Part shown: positions 6,990-14,789 of the stretch, piece after piece
Layout: each line of letters begins with the position of its first letter
Position numbering within the stretch: position 1 is the first letter of the stretch
Assembly (NCBI RefSeq): GCF_013359685.1
Contig: NZ_JABFMV010000001.1
Location: 376,858-440,857 of the forward strand
Direction of reading: 5' to 3'
DNA length: 64,000 bases
DNA from: Leifsonia sp. C5G2
Lineage (GTDB): Bacteria > Actinomycetota > Actinomycetes > Actinomycetales > Microbacteriaceae
Position numbers and translations under genes: made by a program
The notes under the pieces: generated by a model
Told to the model about the DNA's origin: nothing
What the model saw: only the letters and a program-made list of their open reading frames with translations
Database searches by the model: none

Positions 6990-8159
6990 TCAGGAGGTCG
7001 CGCGGCGGACGGCGTCCACGATGCGGGTGGCGCGGTCGTCGGCGCCCGCCTCCATCCAGTTGGTCACGAAAGCGAAGCCGAGACGGGCGCCGCGGTCGGC
7101 GAAGGCGACCTGGCCGCCGGCGCCGTCGTGCCCGAGGCTGTGCTCCCCGAGGTAGCGGCGCGCCTCTGAGTCGAGCTGGAAGCCGCGTCCCCAGCGGGGC
7201 CACGGGCCGGGCGTCGGGAAGACCGGCTCGCCGCCGCTCTCCGGAACGAGCGCGCGATCGAGCACGTCGTCGTCCAGCAGTCGGACGCCCTCCGTCTCCG
7301 CCACCGTCGACGACCACAGGGCGGCGAGCGCGTCCGCGGTCGCGATGCCGCCGGCTCCCGGGATCTGCGCCGCGTGCACCCGCGGGTCGTTGAACCCGCC
7401 GTCCGGCGTCACCAGGTGCGGCGGGAACGCGTCGCCGAGCGTCATGGCGAGGGCCGTCCACGGCGACTCCGCCCGCTCCAGGTCGCGGCCGGCCTCGAGC
7501 TGGCTCTCCGACGCCTGCAGGTGGGCCACCCGCTGCTCGCGGTCGGCGGGCAGTCCGACCCAGAGGGAGTCCGACCAGGGCGAGGCGAGCTGCGCCAGGT
7601 ACTCCCCCGGCATGAGCCCGGTGGCGCGGCGGACCAGCTCGCCGGTCAGCCACCCGTGCGTGAGCGCGTGGTACGCGTAACCGGTCCCCGGCGCCCACAG
7701 CGGCTCCTGCGCGGCGAGCTCCGCAGTGACGACGGACCAGTCCAGTGCCTCGTCGAGCGTCAGCCGGCGGCGCAGGGCGGAGAGGCCCGCACGGTGGGAG
7801 ACCAGCTGCGCCACCGTGACGTCCTCCTTGCCCGCCGCGGCGAACTCGGGCCAGTAGCGGGAGACGGGCGCGTCGTAGTCGAGCAGGCCGTCCTGCACCA
7901 GCCGCGCGACCAACACCGACATGACGCCCTTGGTGCACGAGAACACGACGGAGGCCGTGTCCTCCGTCCACGGCTGCCCGTCGCGCTCGTCCTTCAGCCC
8001 GCCCCAGAGCCGGACGACGGGTCGGCCGTCGACCCGCACCGCGAGCCCGGCGCCCATGGTGGGGCGGCCGGCGAAGGCGTCCGCGAACGCCTCGGCGACC
8101 TCCTCGAATCCGGGCTCCACCGTCCCGTGGATCGCGGTCCCGTCCAGCTCCGTCGTCAT
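6990..8159 (-). CDS. serine hydrolase of the beta-lactamase/EstB family
   Basis: This 389-residue cytoplasmic-type protein (no signal peptide) has the class C beta-lactamase/esterase fold. The S-x-x-K motif is SCTK at residues 74-77. The tyrosine motif is Y-A-Y at 161-163. The region around RWGRGFQLDS is the KTG-equivalent strand. Such EstB-like proteins are usually esterases. The start overlaps the end of the GH32 gene by ATGA (8156-8159), so it is the last gene of the sugar-import operon. It may remove acyl groups from imported sugars, but that is inference from position. Confidence 0.8.
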   Translation of the reverse strand: MTTELDGTAIHGTVEPGFEEVAEAFADAFAGRPTMGAGLAVRVDGRPVVRLWGGLKDERDGQPWTEDTASVVFSCTKGVMSVLVARLVQDGLLDYDAPVSRYWPEFAAAGKEDVTVAQLVSHRAGLSALRRRLTLDEALDWSVVTAELAAQEPLWAPGTGYAYHALTHGWLTGELVRRATGLMPGEYLAQLASPWSDSLWVGLPADREQRVAHLQASESQLEAGRDLERAESPWTALAMTLGDAFPPHLVTPDGGFNDPRVHAAQIPGAGGIATADALAALWSSTVAETEGVRLLDDDVLDRALVPESGGEPVFPTPGPWPRWGRGFQLDSEARRYLGEHSLGHDGAGGQVAFADRGARLGFAFVTNWMEAGADDRATRIVDAVRRATS

Positions 8160-9133
8160 GAGTTCTCCTTCTGCAGTTCAGCGTCGGCGAGGCGCGGTCG
8201 CGCGCCCTCCAGGTCGAGGTCGAGCGGGTCGGCGAGGCGGCCCCCGAAGCCGCTGCCGCCGCCGGTGTTCTCGAACGCGAGCAGGCGCGGCAGCCCGTCG
8301 CGGCCGTGGACGACCCGGCCGGCGTAGAAGCGCTCGTCGACGAGCAGCTCCGCCGCCTCCAGATCGTAGCCGCCCGTGGTGGATGCGGGGGGCGCGATCC
8401 ACACGCCGCCGGTCGCGCCCTCCCGGTCGCCGGCGAGGTGCGCCGCGTCGCAGGAGAACAGCAGCCAGGGACGACCGCCGAGCACGACCGTCTGAGGCAC
8501 CTCAAGGTGAGCGAACCCGGCGCCGGGGGCGGTCAGCGGCGGCTGCACCGTCCACTCCGCGAGGTCGGCCGACGTGGCATGCCCGACGACCCCGCGGTCG
8601 CGGCCCCAGCGGCCATCGCGCGAGCGCGCCGTGATGAGCATGTGCCAGCCGTCGCCGTCCGGATCCCGGAAGACCCACGGATCGCGCCACGCCTCCTCGT
8701 GCCAGGTGCGGTCGGGCAGCACCTCGTACCAGCGCGGGTCCGCCTGCAGCCGCAGCGCGGGGTCCTTGGTCCAGGCGGACAGGTCGTCCGAGCGGGCGAG
8801 GCCGATCGTCTCGATGTTCGTGATCTCGGCGGGCGAGAGGAACGCGGAGCCGGTGTAGAACATCCGCCACACGCCGTCGTCGCCGCGCACGACGCTGCCG
8901 GTCCAGGTCGCGGACGCGTCGAGGTCGGCCGGGCCGCCCGGGCCGAGCACGACGCCGTGGTCCTCCCACTCCGTCAGGTCGTGCGAGGTGGCGTGCCCGA
9001 TCCTGGCGTTGCGGTGGCGCAGGTCGGGGTCGCCGAGCGACGCCGGCGCGTGCAGATAGTAGAGGTGGAAGAGCTCGCCGTCGTCGGCGACCCAGAAATC
9101 CCAGACCCAGTGACCGTCCTTGCTGAAGCCCAT
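8156..9133 (-). CDS. GH32-type glycoside hydrolase (beta-fructosidase-like)
   Basis: This 325-residue five-bladed beta-propeller protein has three clan GH-J landmarks: nucleophile Asp12 in WVWDFW, the RDP motif at residues 150-152 (AWRDPWVF), and the acid/base Glu211 in HLEVPQT. No signal peptide, so it acts on imported sugar inside the cell. It lacks the C-terminal beta-sandwich of classical invertases and is closely similar in plan to the second copy at 33332-34312. It lies four bases after permease 2 (stop at 9138) and overlaps the esterase by ATGA. The natural substrate is probably a fructoside. Confidence 0.8.
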   Translation of the reverse strand: MGFSKDGHWVWDFWVADDGELFHLYYLHAPASLGDPDLRHRNARIGHATSHDLTEWEDHGVVLGPGGPADLDASATWTGSVVRGDDGVWRMFYTGSAFLSPAEITNIETIGLARSDDLSAWTKDPALRLQADPRWYEVLPDRTWHEEAWRDPWVFRDPDGDGWHMLITARSRDGRWGRDRGVVGHATSADLAEWTVQPPLTAPGAGFAHLEVPQTVVLGGRPWLLFSCDAAHLAGDREGATGGVWIAPPASTTGGYDLEAAELLVDERFYAGRVVHGRDGLPRLLAFENTGGGSGFGGRLADPLDLDLEGARPRLADAELQKENS

Positions 9134-9137
9134 TCCG

Positions 9138-9962
9138 TCAGCCCTTGACCGCGCCCTGGATCAGCGCCTTGATGAACTGGCGCTGGAAGATCACGAAGAT
9201 CAGGATCGTCGGCAGGATGATGATGAGCGCACCCGCGTTCAGCAGCGGGATGCTGAGGCTGTACTGCCCCTGGAAGAAGGTCAGCGCGCCCGCCACCGTG
9301 CGCTGCAGCGGGTCGGCGATGAGCACGACGGGGAGCAGGAACTGGTTCCATGTCCAGAGGAAGAGCAGGATCGCGAGCGCCGACAGCGCCGGGCGCGCCA
9401 GCGGCAGGTGGATGTGGCGGAGCTCCTGCCACATCCCCGCACCGTCCATCCGCGCCGCCTCGGAGAGCTCCGCCGGCACGCCGACGAAGTGCGCGCGCAT
9501 CCAGAACACGCTGAACGGCATGAACAGCCCGATCAACGGCAGGATGATGGCCCACTGGGTGTTCAGCACGTTCAGCGACTGCATCTCGTAGTAGAGCGGG
9601 ATGATCAGCGCCTCGAACGGGATGGTGAGCCCGAGCACGAACAGCACGAGCACCGCCTGCGACCCCTTCATGCGGAGGGCGCCGAGCGCGTAGCCGGCGA
9701 GACCGGCGATCACCAGGCTGACCGGCACGACGCCGAGCACGATCAGCAGGCTCGAGCCGAGCAGCTCCCAGACGTGGCCGGTGTTGAACGCCTCGGCGAA
9801 GTTGCCCCACTGCGGGTTCGTCGGCCAGGCGAGTCCGGTCGGGTTGACGTCCGCCGGCTGCAGCGCGGCCGAGACCATGTTCAGCAGCGGGATGACGGTG
9901 AGGACGAGCACGAGGACGAGCAGGACGCGACCCGTCCACTTCTCGATCGGGTTGACGATCAT
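9138..9962 (-). CDS. carbohydrate ABC transporter permease (MalG type)
   Basis: This 274-residue inner-membrane permease has six predicted helices and the EAA loop EAARMDGAGMWQELRHIHLPLARP that docks onto the ATPase. It overlaps the partner permease by ATGA. As in most CUT1 sugar importers of actinobacteria, no ATPase is encoded in the operon; a shared MsiK-type ATPase elsewhere is expected. It ends with the usual ALIQGAVKG signature of MalG-type subunits. Confidence 0.92.
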   Translation of the reverse strand: MIVNPIEKWTGRVLLVLVLVLTVIPLLNMVSAALQPADVNPTGLAWPTNPQWGNFAEAFNTGHVWELLGSSLLIVLGVVPVSLVIAGLAGYALGALRMKGSQAVLVLFVLGLTIPFEALIIPLYYEMQSLNVLNTQWAIILPLIGLFMPFSVFWMRAHFVGVPAELSEAARMDGAGMWQELRHIHLPLARPALSALAILLFLWTWNQFLLPVVLIADPLQRTVAGALTFFQGQYSLSIPLLNAGALIIILPTILIFVIFQRQFIKALIQGAVKG

Positions 9963-10966
9963 TTGTCACCGACTTTCGAGAGACGCTGGATGGGGAGGAC
10001 GACGACGAGGACGAGGATCATCAGCACGATGCCGAAGGCGGACGCGAGCCCGACCTCGCTCTGGGTGAAGCCGATCCGGTAGATCGAGATACCGGGCACG
10101 AGCGTCGCGCGGCCCGGGCCGCCGAGGGTCGTCGTGTAGATGATGTCGAAGCTGCTCAGCGCGGCGATGATCGTGATGGTGATGAGCACCGCCAGCTCCT
10201 GCCGGAGTCCTGGGATGGTGATGGTGAAGAACTCGCGCCACCACCCGGCGCCGTCGAGGCGGGCGGCCTCGTACAGCGAGGTGTCGATCTTGCCGATGCC
10301 GGTGAGCAGCAGCACGGTGCAGAGGCCGGTCAGCGTCCACGAGCCGATCAGGCCGACCGCGGGGAGCGCGGTCTGGTAGTCGCCGAGCCACGGCCGGGCG
10401 AGGCCGCCGAGGCCGACCCAGCCGAGGATCTGGTTGACGGCGCCGGTCTGGGCGTACATCCACGACCAGGCGATGCCGGCCGCGGCGAGCGGGATGATCT
10501 GCGGGAGGAACAGCACCGTCTGCGAGAAGCTGGAGAAGAACCCGGCGCGGATCGACCGGATGAGCGTCGCCAGCACGAGACCGGCGATCACCGGGATGAC
10601 GGTGAAGAAGGCGATCAGGACGAACGCGTTGCGGATCGCCCCGAGCAGGTCGGGGTCGGTGAACACCGTCAGGTAGTTGGCGAACCCGACCCAGGTGGAG
10701 GCGCCGATCCCGTTCCAGTCGTAGAACGAGAACTGCACGCCCTGGATGAGCGGCCAGAGCACGAAGGCCGCGTAGAAGAACAGGGCGGGGGCGACCAGCA
10801 GCCAGCCGATCGTCCCGGCCCGGCCGGGGGCGCCCCGTTTCCGGGGCGCCGGCCGGCCGGCGGTGCTGCTCGACGCGGCCCCGCGCGCGAGGTCGCGAGC
10901 CGCCCGTCGCGCCGACGGGGTGGGGCGGATCGTGTCGTCGCCCATGCGAGGCCGCGTCGAGGTCAT
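9959..10966 (-). CDS. carbohydrate ABC transporter permease (MalF type)
   Basis: This 335-residue permease starts at ATG 10966, two bases after the stop of the binding-protein gene. A 48-residue basic, Ala/Arg/Pro-rich N-terminus precedes the first membrane helix, which is long for the family. The EAA loop (EAARLDGAGWWREFFTITIPG) is present. A strong hairpin (10829-10850) is embedded in the part encoding the basic N-terminus and may lower permease output relative to the binding protein. Coupled by ATGA to the MalG-type gene. Confidence 0.92.
   Translation of the reverse strand: MTSTRPRMGDDTIRPTPSARRAARDLARGAASSSTAGRPAPRKRGAPGRAGTIGWLLVAPALFFYAAFVLWPLIQGVQFSFYDWNGIGASTWVGFANYLTVFTDPDLLGAIRNAFVLIAFFTVIPVIAGLVLATLIRSIRAGFFSSFSQTVLFLPQIIPLAAAGIAWSWMYAQTGAVNQILGWVGLGGLARPWLGDYQTALPAVGLIGSWTLTGLCTVLLLTGIGKIDTSLYEAARLDGAGWWREFFTITIPGLRQELAVLITITIIAALSSFDIIYTTTLGGPGRATLVPGISIYRIGFTQSEVGLASAFGIVLMILVLVVVLPIQRLSKVGDK
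10829..10850 (-). other. GC-rich hairpin inside the 5' end of the MalF-type gene
   Basis: GGCGCCCC, a six-base loop, then GGGGCGCC form an 8-bp perfect stem, extendable by flanking CCGGCC/GGCCGG runs. It falls about 40 codons into the permease gene, just downstream of the binding-protein gene. A similar intragenic hairpin lies early in the MalF-type gene at 37147-37175. Confidence 0.5.
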
Positions 10967-10968
10967 CG

Positions 10969-12321
10969 TTACTTCTTCACTTCCTGCTCGTAGAAGGCCT
11001 GGACCTTGTCCACGAACTCCTGGCCGCTGATCTTGCTGGTGACGAGCAGCTGCGACTCCGGGATGATCGCGCCGGCGTAGATGCCCGCCGTCGTGTTCGC
11101 CATGAAGTCGACCTGACCATCCTCCTTCGCGATCTGCGCCGCGGCCGCCAGGACCTGCTCGGTGATGGAGCCCTTCTCGACCTTCGGCTGCGCCTGCGAC
11201 GGGTCGCCGCCGGGGGCGGCGCCGGTCACGTCGACGACGATCTGGCGCGCCTTGTCGTTGGTGTGCACCCAGTTGAGGAAGTACGCCACCTCGTTGAGGT
11301 GCTTCGACTTGGCCGCGACCGAGAAGGAGTTCGCGGCGCCCATCGCGACGTGGTCGCCGCCCTTCTTCGCCGGAGGAACGAGGAAGAAGGTGAGGTCCTT
11401 GCCGAGCTTCTTCGCGTAGTTCGCCGCCTCCCAGTTGCCGTTGAAGGTGAACACGCCGCCGCCGTCCTGGAACCGGCTCACGAAGGTGAAGTAGTCGAGG
11501 GCGTTGATGTCGGACGGGAAGTAGCCGGCGTCGGCCCACTTGCGGATCAGCTCCGCACCCTTGACGTTGCCCGGCGTGTTGTAGGTCGCGCCCGGCTTGT
11601 TGAACATCCAGTCGAGGAACTGCTGCTTGTCGGCGTACTGGTTCATCGCCGCCTGGACGGTGAAGTTCACGACGCCGTCCTTGTCGCCCTCGACCAGCGG
11701 GGCGATCCCGGCCGCCTTCGCCTTGGCGAAGTCGTCCTCGAGCTCGGCGAGCGTCTCCGGCGGTGCGCTGATGCCCGCCTGCTGCGCCAGCTTGGTGTTC
11801 ATGAAGATGCCGGTGACGCTGTAGCCGAGGCCCAGCTGGTAGAGCGAGCCGCTGCCGCGGACGCCGTCCTTGGTCATCCGCAGCGGCGCGAGCTGCGCGG
11901 GCGACCACTTGTCCCAGCCGTAGGCCTTGAAGAACGGGTCCAGGTTGGCGACCAGGCCGTCCTTCACCGTGTCGCCGAGGGTCGGCAGGCGGATGAGGTC
12001 GGGCGGGGTGGAGCTCGCCAGCAGCTTCGGCGCGTTGGCGGTCAGGTTCTGGAACGTGTCGCGGGTGATCTTGAACGTGATGTTCGGGTGCTGCTTGGTG
12101 AACTCCTTGGTGAGGTCGTCCGTCAGCGGGAACCCGGTCTCGTCGGCGATCGTCAGTTGCACCTTGTCCTTGGTGAGCGTGGTGCTGACGTCGGTCGCCG
12201 TGGTGGCGCCACCGGTGGACGATCCGGGTGCGCACCCGGCGAGGGCCAGGGCGGTGAGCGAGACGATGATGCCGGCGGCGGCAGTGCCGCGCACCCGCCT
12301 CACGCGCGTCGGTGTGGACAT
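10969..12321 (-). CDS. extracellular sugar-binding lipoprotein of an ABC importer
   Basis: This 450-residue family 1 solute-binding protein has a lipoprotein signal ending LALAGC (Cys30 lipidated) and the family fold, including a FNGNWEAANYAKKL segment. It leads the operon binding protein, MalF, MalG, GH32, esterase. The promoter with a LacI-type operator lies at 12372-12417. The ligand is probably a fructo-oligosaccharide or sucrose-like fructoside, because the operon carries an intracellular GH32, but other glycosides are possible. Confidence 0.92.
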   Translation of the reverse strand: MSTPTRVRRVRGTAAAGIIVSLTALALAGCAPGSSTGGATTATDVSTTLTKDKVQLTIADETGFPLTDDLTKEFTKQHPNITFKITRDTFQNLTANAPKLLASSTPPDLIRLPTLGDTVKDGLVANLDPFFKAYGWDKWSPAQLAPLRMTKDGVRGSGSLYQLGLGYSVTGIFMNTKLAQQAGISAPPETLAELEDDFAKAKAAGIAPLVEGDKDGVVNFTVQAAMNQYADKQQFLDWMFNKPGATYNTPGNVKGAELIRKWADAGYFPSDINALDYFTFVSRFQDGGGVFTFNGNWEAANYAKKLGKDLTFFLVPPAKKGGDHVAMGAANSFSVAAKSKHLNEVAYFLNWVHTNDKARQIVVDVTGAAPGGDPSQAQPKVEKGSITEQVLAAAAQIAKEDGQVDFMANTTAGIYAGAIIPESQLLVTSKISGQEFVDKVQAFYEQEVKK

Positions 12322-12371
12322 GCAGGACTCCTTCGTCGTGGACCGGGACTCGGTGCGATCCCGGTGCTAAA

Positions 12372-12417
12372 TGCTTTCAGCAGGCCCTATACTGAGTTAC
12401 GCCGCGCCGATTGTCAA
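12372..12417 (-). promoter_or_regulatory. promoter and LacI-type operator of the first sugar-import operon
   Basis: On the minus strand, TTGACA (12417-12412) is followed after 17 bases by CAGTATAGG, a weak -10 region (12393-12386). Directly downstream comes TGCTGAAAGCA (12382-12372), an odd-length inverted repeat TGCT-x3-AGCA. This is where a LacI-family repressor would block transcription of the binding-protein gene starting at 12321. The divergent LacI gene starts at 12478. Confidence 0.6.
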
Positions 12418-12477
12418 CTGGCCGCCGCAGCCAAAGGGGGGAGCGGGATACGATCCCGCAAGGAGGAGGACCACTCG

Positions 12478-13503
12478 ATGTTGAGCAAGCGCGTGACCCT
12501 GGCCGACGTGGCCAGGAAGGCGGGCCTGTCCGTCTCCGCCGCATCCATGATCCTGAACGGGCGGCCCGACACGCGACTCTCCCAGGACGCCCACGACCGC
12601 GTCCACGCCGCCGCCGCGGAGCTCGGCTACCGGCCGAACGTCGCGGCCCGCGGGCTCAAGACCGACAAGACGCACACCTTCGCCTTCGTCTCCGACGTCG
12701 TCGCCACCACCCGCTTCGCCTCCGGCCTCATCAAGGGCGCGCTGACCGCGGCCGAGGCCGCCGGTCACGTGATGATGGTGCTCGAGACCGGCGGCGACCC
12801 GAAGCGCGAGACGGAGGCGATCGGCGCCGCGCTCGACCGCCAGGTCGACGGGATCGTGTTCGCGACCATGCGCGCCCGGGAGCTGTTCCTGCCCGAGATC
12901 CGGATCGAGACGCCGGTGGTCATGCTGAACGCGACCAACGCGCGCTTCCCGCATGCGGTGCTCCCCGACGAGTACGGCGGCGGCCGCGCGGCGGTTCACG
13001 TGCTCACCGACGCGGGCTTCCGCGACGGCATCGCCCTGCTCGGCCAGAGCGACGCCAAGGAGAAGGGGCTGTTCCGGTCGGCGACCGTGGCCCAGCGCGT
13101 CGCCGGGATCCGGGACACGATGGCGGAGCTTGGGCTCGACTTCGTGTCGGAGACCTCGGTGTGGCTGTGGGAGCCCGACGAGGGCTACCAGGCGACGAGG
13201 CGCCTGCTGCGGCAGAAGACCCGGCCGAAGGCGATCGTCGCGATGAACGACCGGCTCGCCTTCGGCGCGTACCAGGCGGCGAGCGAGGCCGGGGTGCGCA
13301 TCCCGGAGGACCTGTCGATCGTCTCGTTCGACAACGACGAACTGGCCGCCTACCTCCGGCCGGGGCTGACCACCGTCGCCCTCCCGCATGAGGCGATGGG
13401 CTCGCGCGCGGTGGAGCTCATCCTGCAGCCGGAGCCTGCCGGCGAGACGCTCATCCCGATGCCGGTGATCGCGCGCGACTCGGTGCGGCCGACGGCGGAC
13501 TGA
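12478..13503 (+). CDS. LacI family transcriptional regulator
   Basis: This 341-residue repressor has a textbook N-terminal helix-turn-helix, VTLADVARKAGLSVSAASMILNG, a hinge helix, and a periplasmic-binding-protein-like effector domain (SIVSFDNDELAAYLRPGLTTVALP near the C-terminus). Start at 12478 is fixed by AAGGAGGAGGA immediately upstream. It is divergent from the sugar importer operon and most likely represses it through TGCTGAAAGCA. The inducer is presumably the imported sugar or its hydrolysis product. Confidence 0.92.
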   Translation: MLSKRVTLADVARKAGLSVSAASMILNGRPDTRLSQDAHDRVHAAAAELGYRPNVAARGLKTDKTHTFAFVSDVVATTRFASGLIKGALTAAEAAGHVMMVLETGGDPKRETEAIGAALDRQVDGIVFATMRARELFLPEIRIETPVVMLNATNARFPHAVLPDEYGGGRAAVHVLTDAGFRDGIALLGQSDAKEKGLFRSATVAQRVAGIRDTMAELGLDFVSETSVWLWEPDEGYQATRRLLRQKTRPKAIVAMNDRLAFGAYQAASEAGVRIPEDLSIVSFDNDELAAYLRPGLTTVALPHEAMGSRAVELILQPEPAGETLIPMPVIARDSVRPTAD

Positions 13504-13547
13504 GCCACCGCGCTCCGTGGACGAGCGCATCAATTAGTGCAATAATG

Positions 13548-13561
13548 ATTCGTACACGAAT
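13548..13561. promoter_or_regulatory. inverted repeat ahead of the OhrR-like operon, candidate operator
   Basis: ATTCGT-AC-ACGAAT lies in an A+T-rich stretch 20 bp before the start of the 69-residue gene and is followed by a partial second copy, GAATCGTGG. It is the natural site for autoregulation by the MarR/OhrR gene in the same operon. Confidence 0.55.
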
Positions 13562-13581
13562 GAATCGTGGAAAGGATCATC

Positions 13582-13791
13582 ATGGCAGGCCGCATGTGGC
13601 GCTTCTACGAACGCGCCAACGACGTCGTCCGCACCTTCACCGGTCCGGCGCAGCTGGGCGCGGGGCACCCCGAGGAGCCGGACGTCCGTCGCACCGACGC
13701 CGCCTGCCCGCTGTGCGGGAAGCCGCTCGACCAGCACCGCATCGAGCGCTTCGAGGACTCGCGCACGTCGACGCGCATCCACTGCCCGTGA
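13582..13791 (+). CDS. small hypothetical protein with CxxC
   Basis: This encodes 69 residues starting at 13582, where GAAAGGA is well placed. It contains CPLC near residue 43 and a C-terminal HCP, so three cysteines and nearby histidines could bind a metal or respond to oxidants. It shares one base with the following OhrR-like gene (TGATG at 13789-13793), so the two are coupled. Because the partner looks like a peroxide sensor, a role in thiol or oxidant response is possible, but the family is unrecognised. Confidence 0.65.
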   Translation: MAGRMWRFYERANDVVRTFTGPAQLGAGHPEEPDVRRTDAACPLCGKPLDQHRIERFEDSRTSTRIHCP

Positions 13792-14231
13792 TGACGACGG
13801 CCAACCCGCTGGCGCTTGAGAGCCAGGTCTGCTTCGCCCTCTCGGTGGCGGCGCGCTCGGTGATCTCGGCCTACCGTCCGGTGCTGGAGCCCGTCGGGCT
13901 GACACATCCGCAGTACCTGGTCATGCTCGCGCTCTGGGAGCACGGGCCGCTCTCGGTCCGGCGGCTCTCCGACCTGCTCGCCCTGGAGCCGGCGACGGTG
14001 TCCCCGCTGCTCAAGCGCCTGGAGGCGCTGGGCTACGTCACGCGCGAGCGCTCCTCGCGCGACGAGCGCGTGCTCGAGGTCGCCCTCACCGACGCGGGGT
14101 GCGAGCTGCGGTCGTACGCCGAGACCATCCCCGGCACGATGATGCAGCGCCTCGGGATGGACGCGGACGAACTGGGCGAGCTGCACGCCACCATGACCAA
14201 GCTGATCGCGGCGGCCCGCCCGGCCGAGTAG
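13791..14231 (+). CDS. OhrR-like MarR family regulator
   Basis: This 146-residue MarR protein has the OhrR pattern. A lone N-terminal cysteine (Cys14) sits in SQVCFALSVAARS, followed by YRPVLEPVGLTHPQYLVML, where OhrR tyrosines hydrogen-bond the reactive cysteine. A winged helix follows with SPLLKRLEALGYVTRERS. OhrR proteins sense organic hydroperoxides and repress ohr. No ohr gene is adjacent; instead the operon partner is a 69-residue cysteine protein. A start two codons earlier is unlikely because the overlap would change. Confidence 0.85.
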   Translation: MTTANPLALESQVCFALSVAARSVISAYRPVLEPVGLTHPQYLVMLALWEHGPLSVRRLSDLLALEPATVSPLLKRLEALGYVTRERSSRDERVLEVALTDAGCELRSYAETIPGTMMQRLGMDADELGELHATMTKLIAAARPAE

Positions 14232-14257
14232 CGGCGCGACTGCGCCCATCCGGAACA

Positions 14258-14283
14258 ACCGCGGGTGCGCGCGCACCCGCGGT
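14258..14283. terminator. bidirectional hairpin terminator
   Basis: ACCGCGGGTGCGC followed directly by GCGCACCCGCGGT is a perfect 26-base palindrome between the convergent OhrR-like gene (ends 14231) and the membrane-protein gene (ends 14305). There is no long U tract, as is common in high-G+C actinobacteria. Confidence 0.65.
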
Positions 14284-14304
14284 CGTGACGCACGGCCGCA
14301 GTCG

Positions 14305-14715
14305 TCAACCGGCGGCCGTCTGCAGCCCCCGCGGCCGGCGCAGCACGGCGGCCGTCGTGATCGCGAGCACCACGATCCCGATGGACTCGACGATGACCGT
14401 CTCGGGCACGAGGGTGAAGCTCCACACCTCGCGGATGCCGAACAGGCCGACCGTGAGGGCGAGAAGGAGGGCGGCCAGGCTCGCGATGAGGAAGAGCAGG
14501 CCCAGCACGGTGGTGATCCGCAGCAGTGCGCCGCGCGTCACCAGCTCGCCGATCGCGAGCACGAGACCGGCGATCCCGTTGAGGACGAAGAGCACGCCGA
14601 GCAGGCCGCCGACCCCGACGGTGAGCAGGTAGAGGTGGATGCCGCCGGCGACGGCCAGGAGGATCGCACTCAGGATGCGCAAGGCCAGCAGCGGGCCGCG
14701 GCTCCGTTCGGACAT
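14305..14715 (-). CDS. small integral membrane protein, four predicted helices
   Basis: This 136-residue protein is almost wholly hydrophobic with four predicted membrane segments and a short cytoplasmic N-terminus (MSERSRGPLLALR). It resembles the many unnamed four-helix actinobacterial membrane proteins. Start chosen at 14715 because the frame runs open far upstream without similarity. It lies downstream of the sulfatase gene with a 74-base gap and may belong to that transcript. Function unknown. Confidence 0.65.
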   Translation of the reverse strand: MSERSRGPLLALRILSAILLAVAGGIHLYLLTVGVGGLLGVLFVLNGIAGLVLAIGELVTRGALLRITTVLGLLFLIASLAALLLALTVGLFGIREVWSFTLVPETVIVESIGIVVLAITTAAVLRRPRGLQTAAG

Positions 14716-14789
14716 GAGGACACCTGCCTTCCGTTCGCGCCGGCGCTGTGCCGGCCCTGTCGAGAACACGAGATGGGGCGCGGGATGGT

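Noticed and set aside
9120-10082. Long plus-strand open frame antisense to the permease genes
   Set aside because: It is the high-G+C mirror of the real minus-strand permeases; His/Arg/Asp-rich translation with no family resemblance.
12322-12477. Longer LacI protein starting upstream of 12478
   Set aside because: The open frame runs back through the divergent binding-protein gene; the RBS AAGGAGGAGGA and HTH start place the start at 12478.
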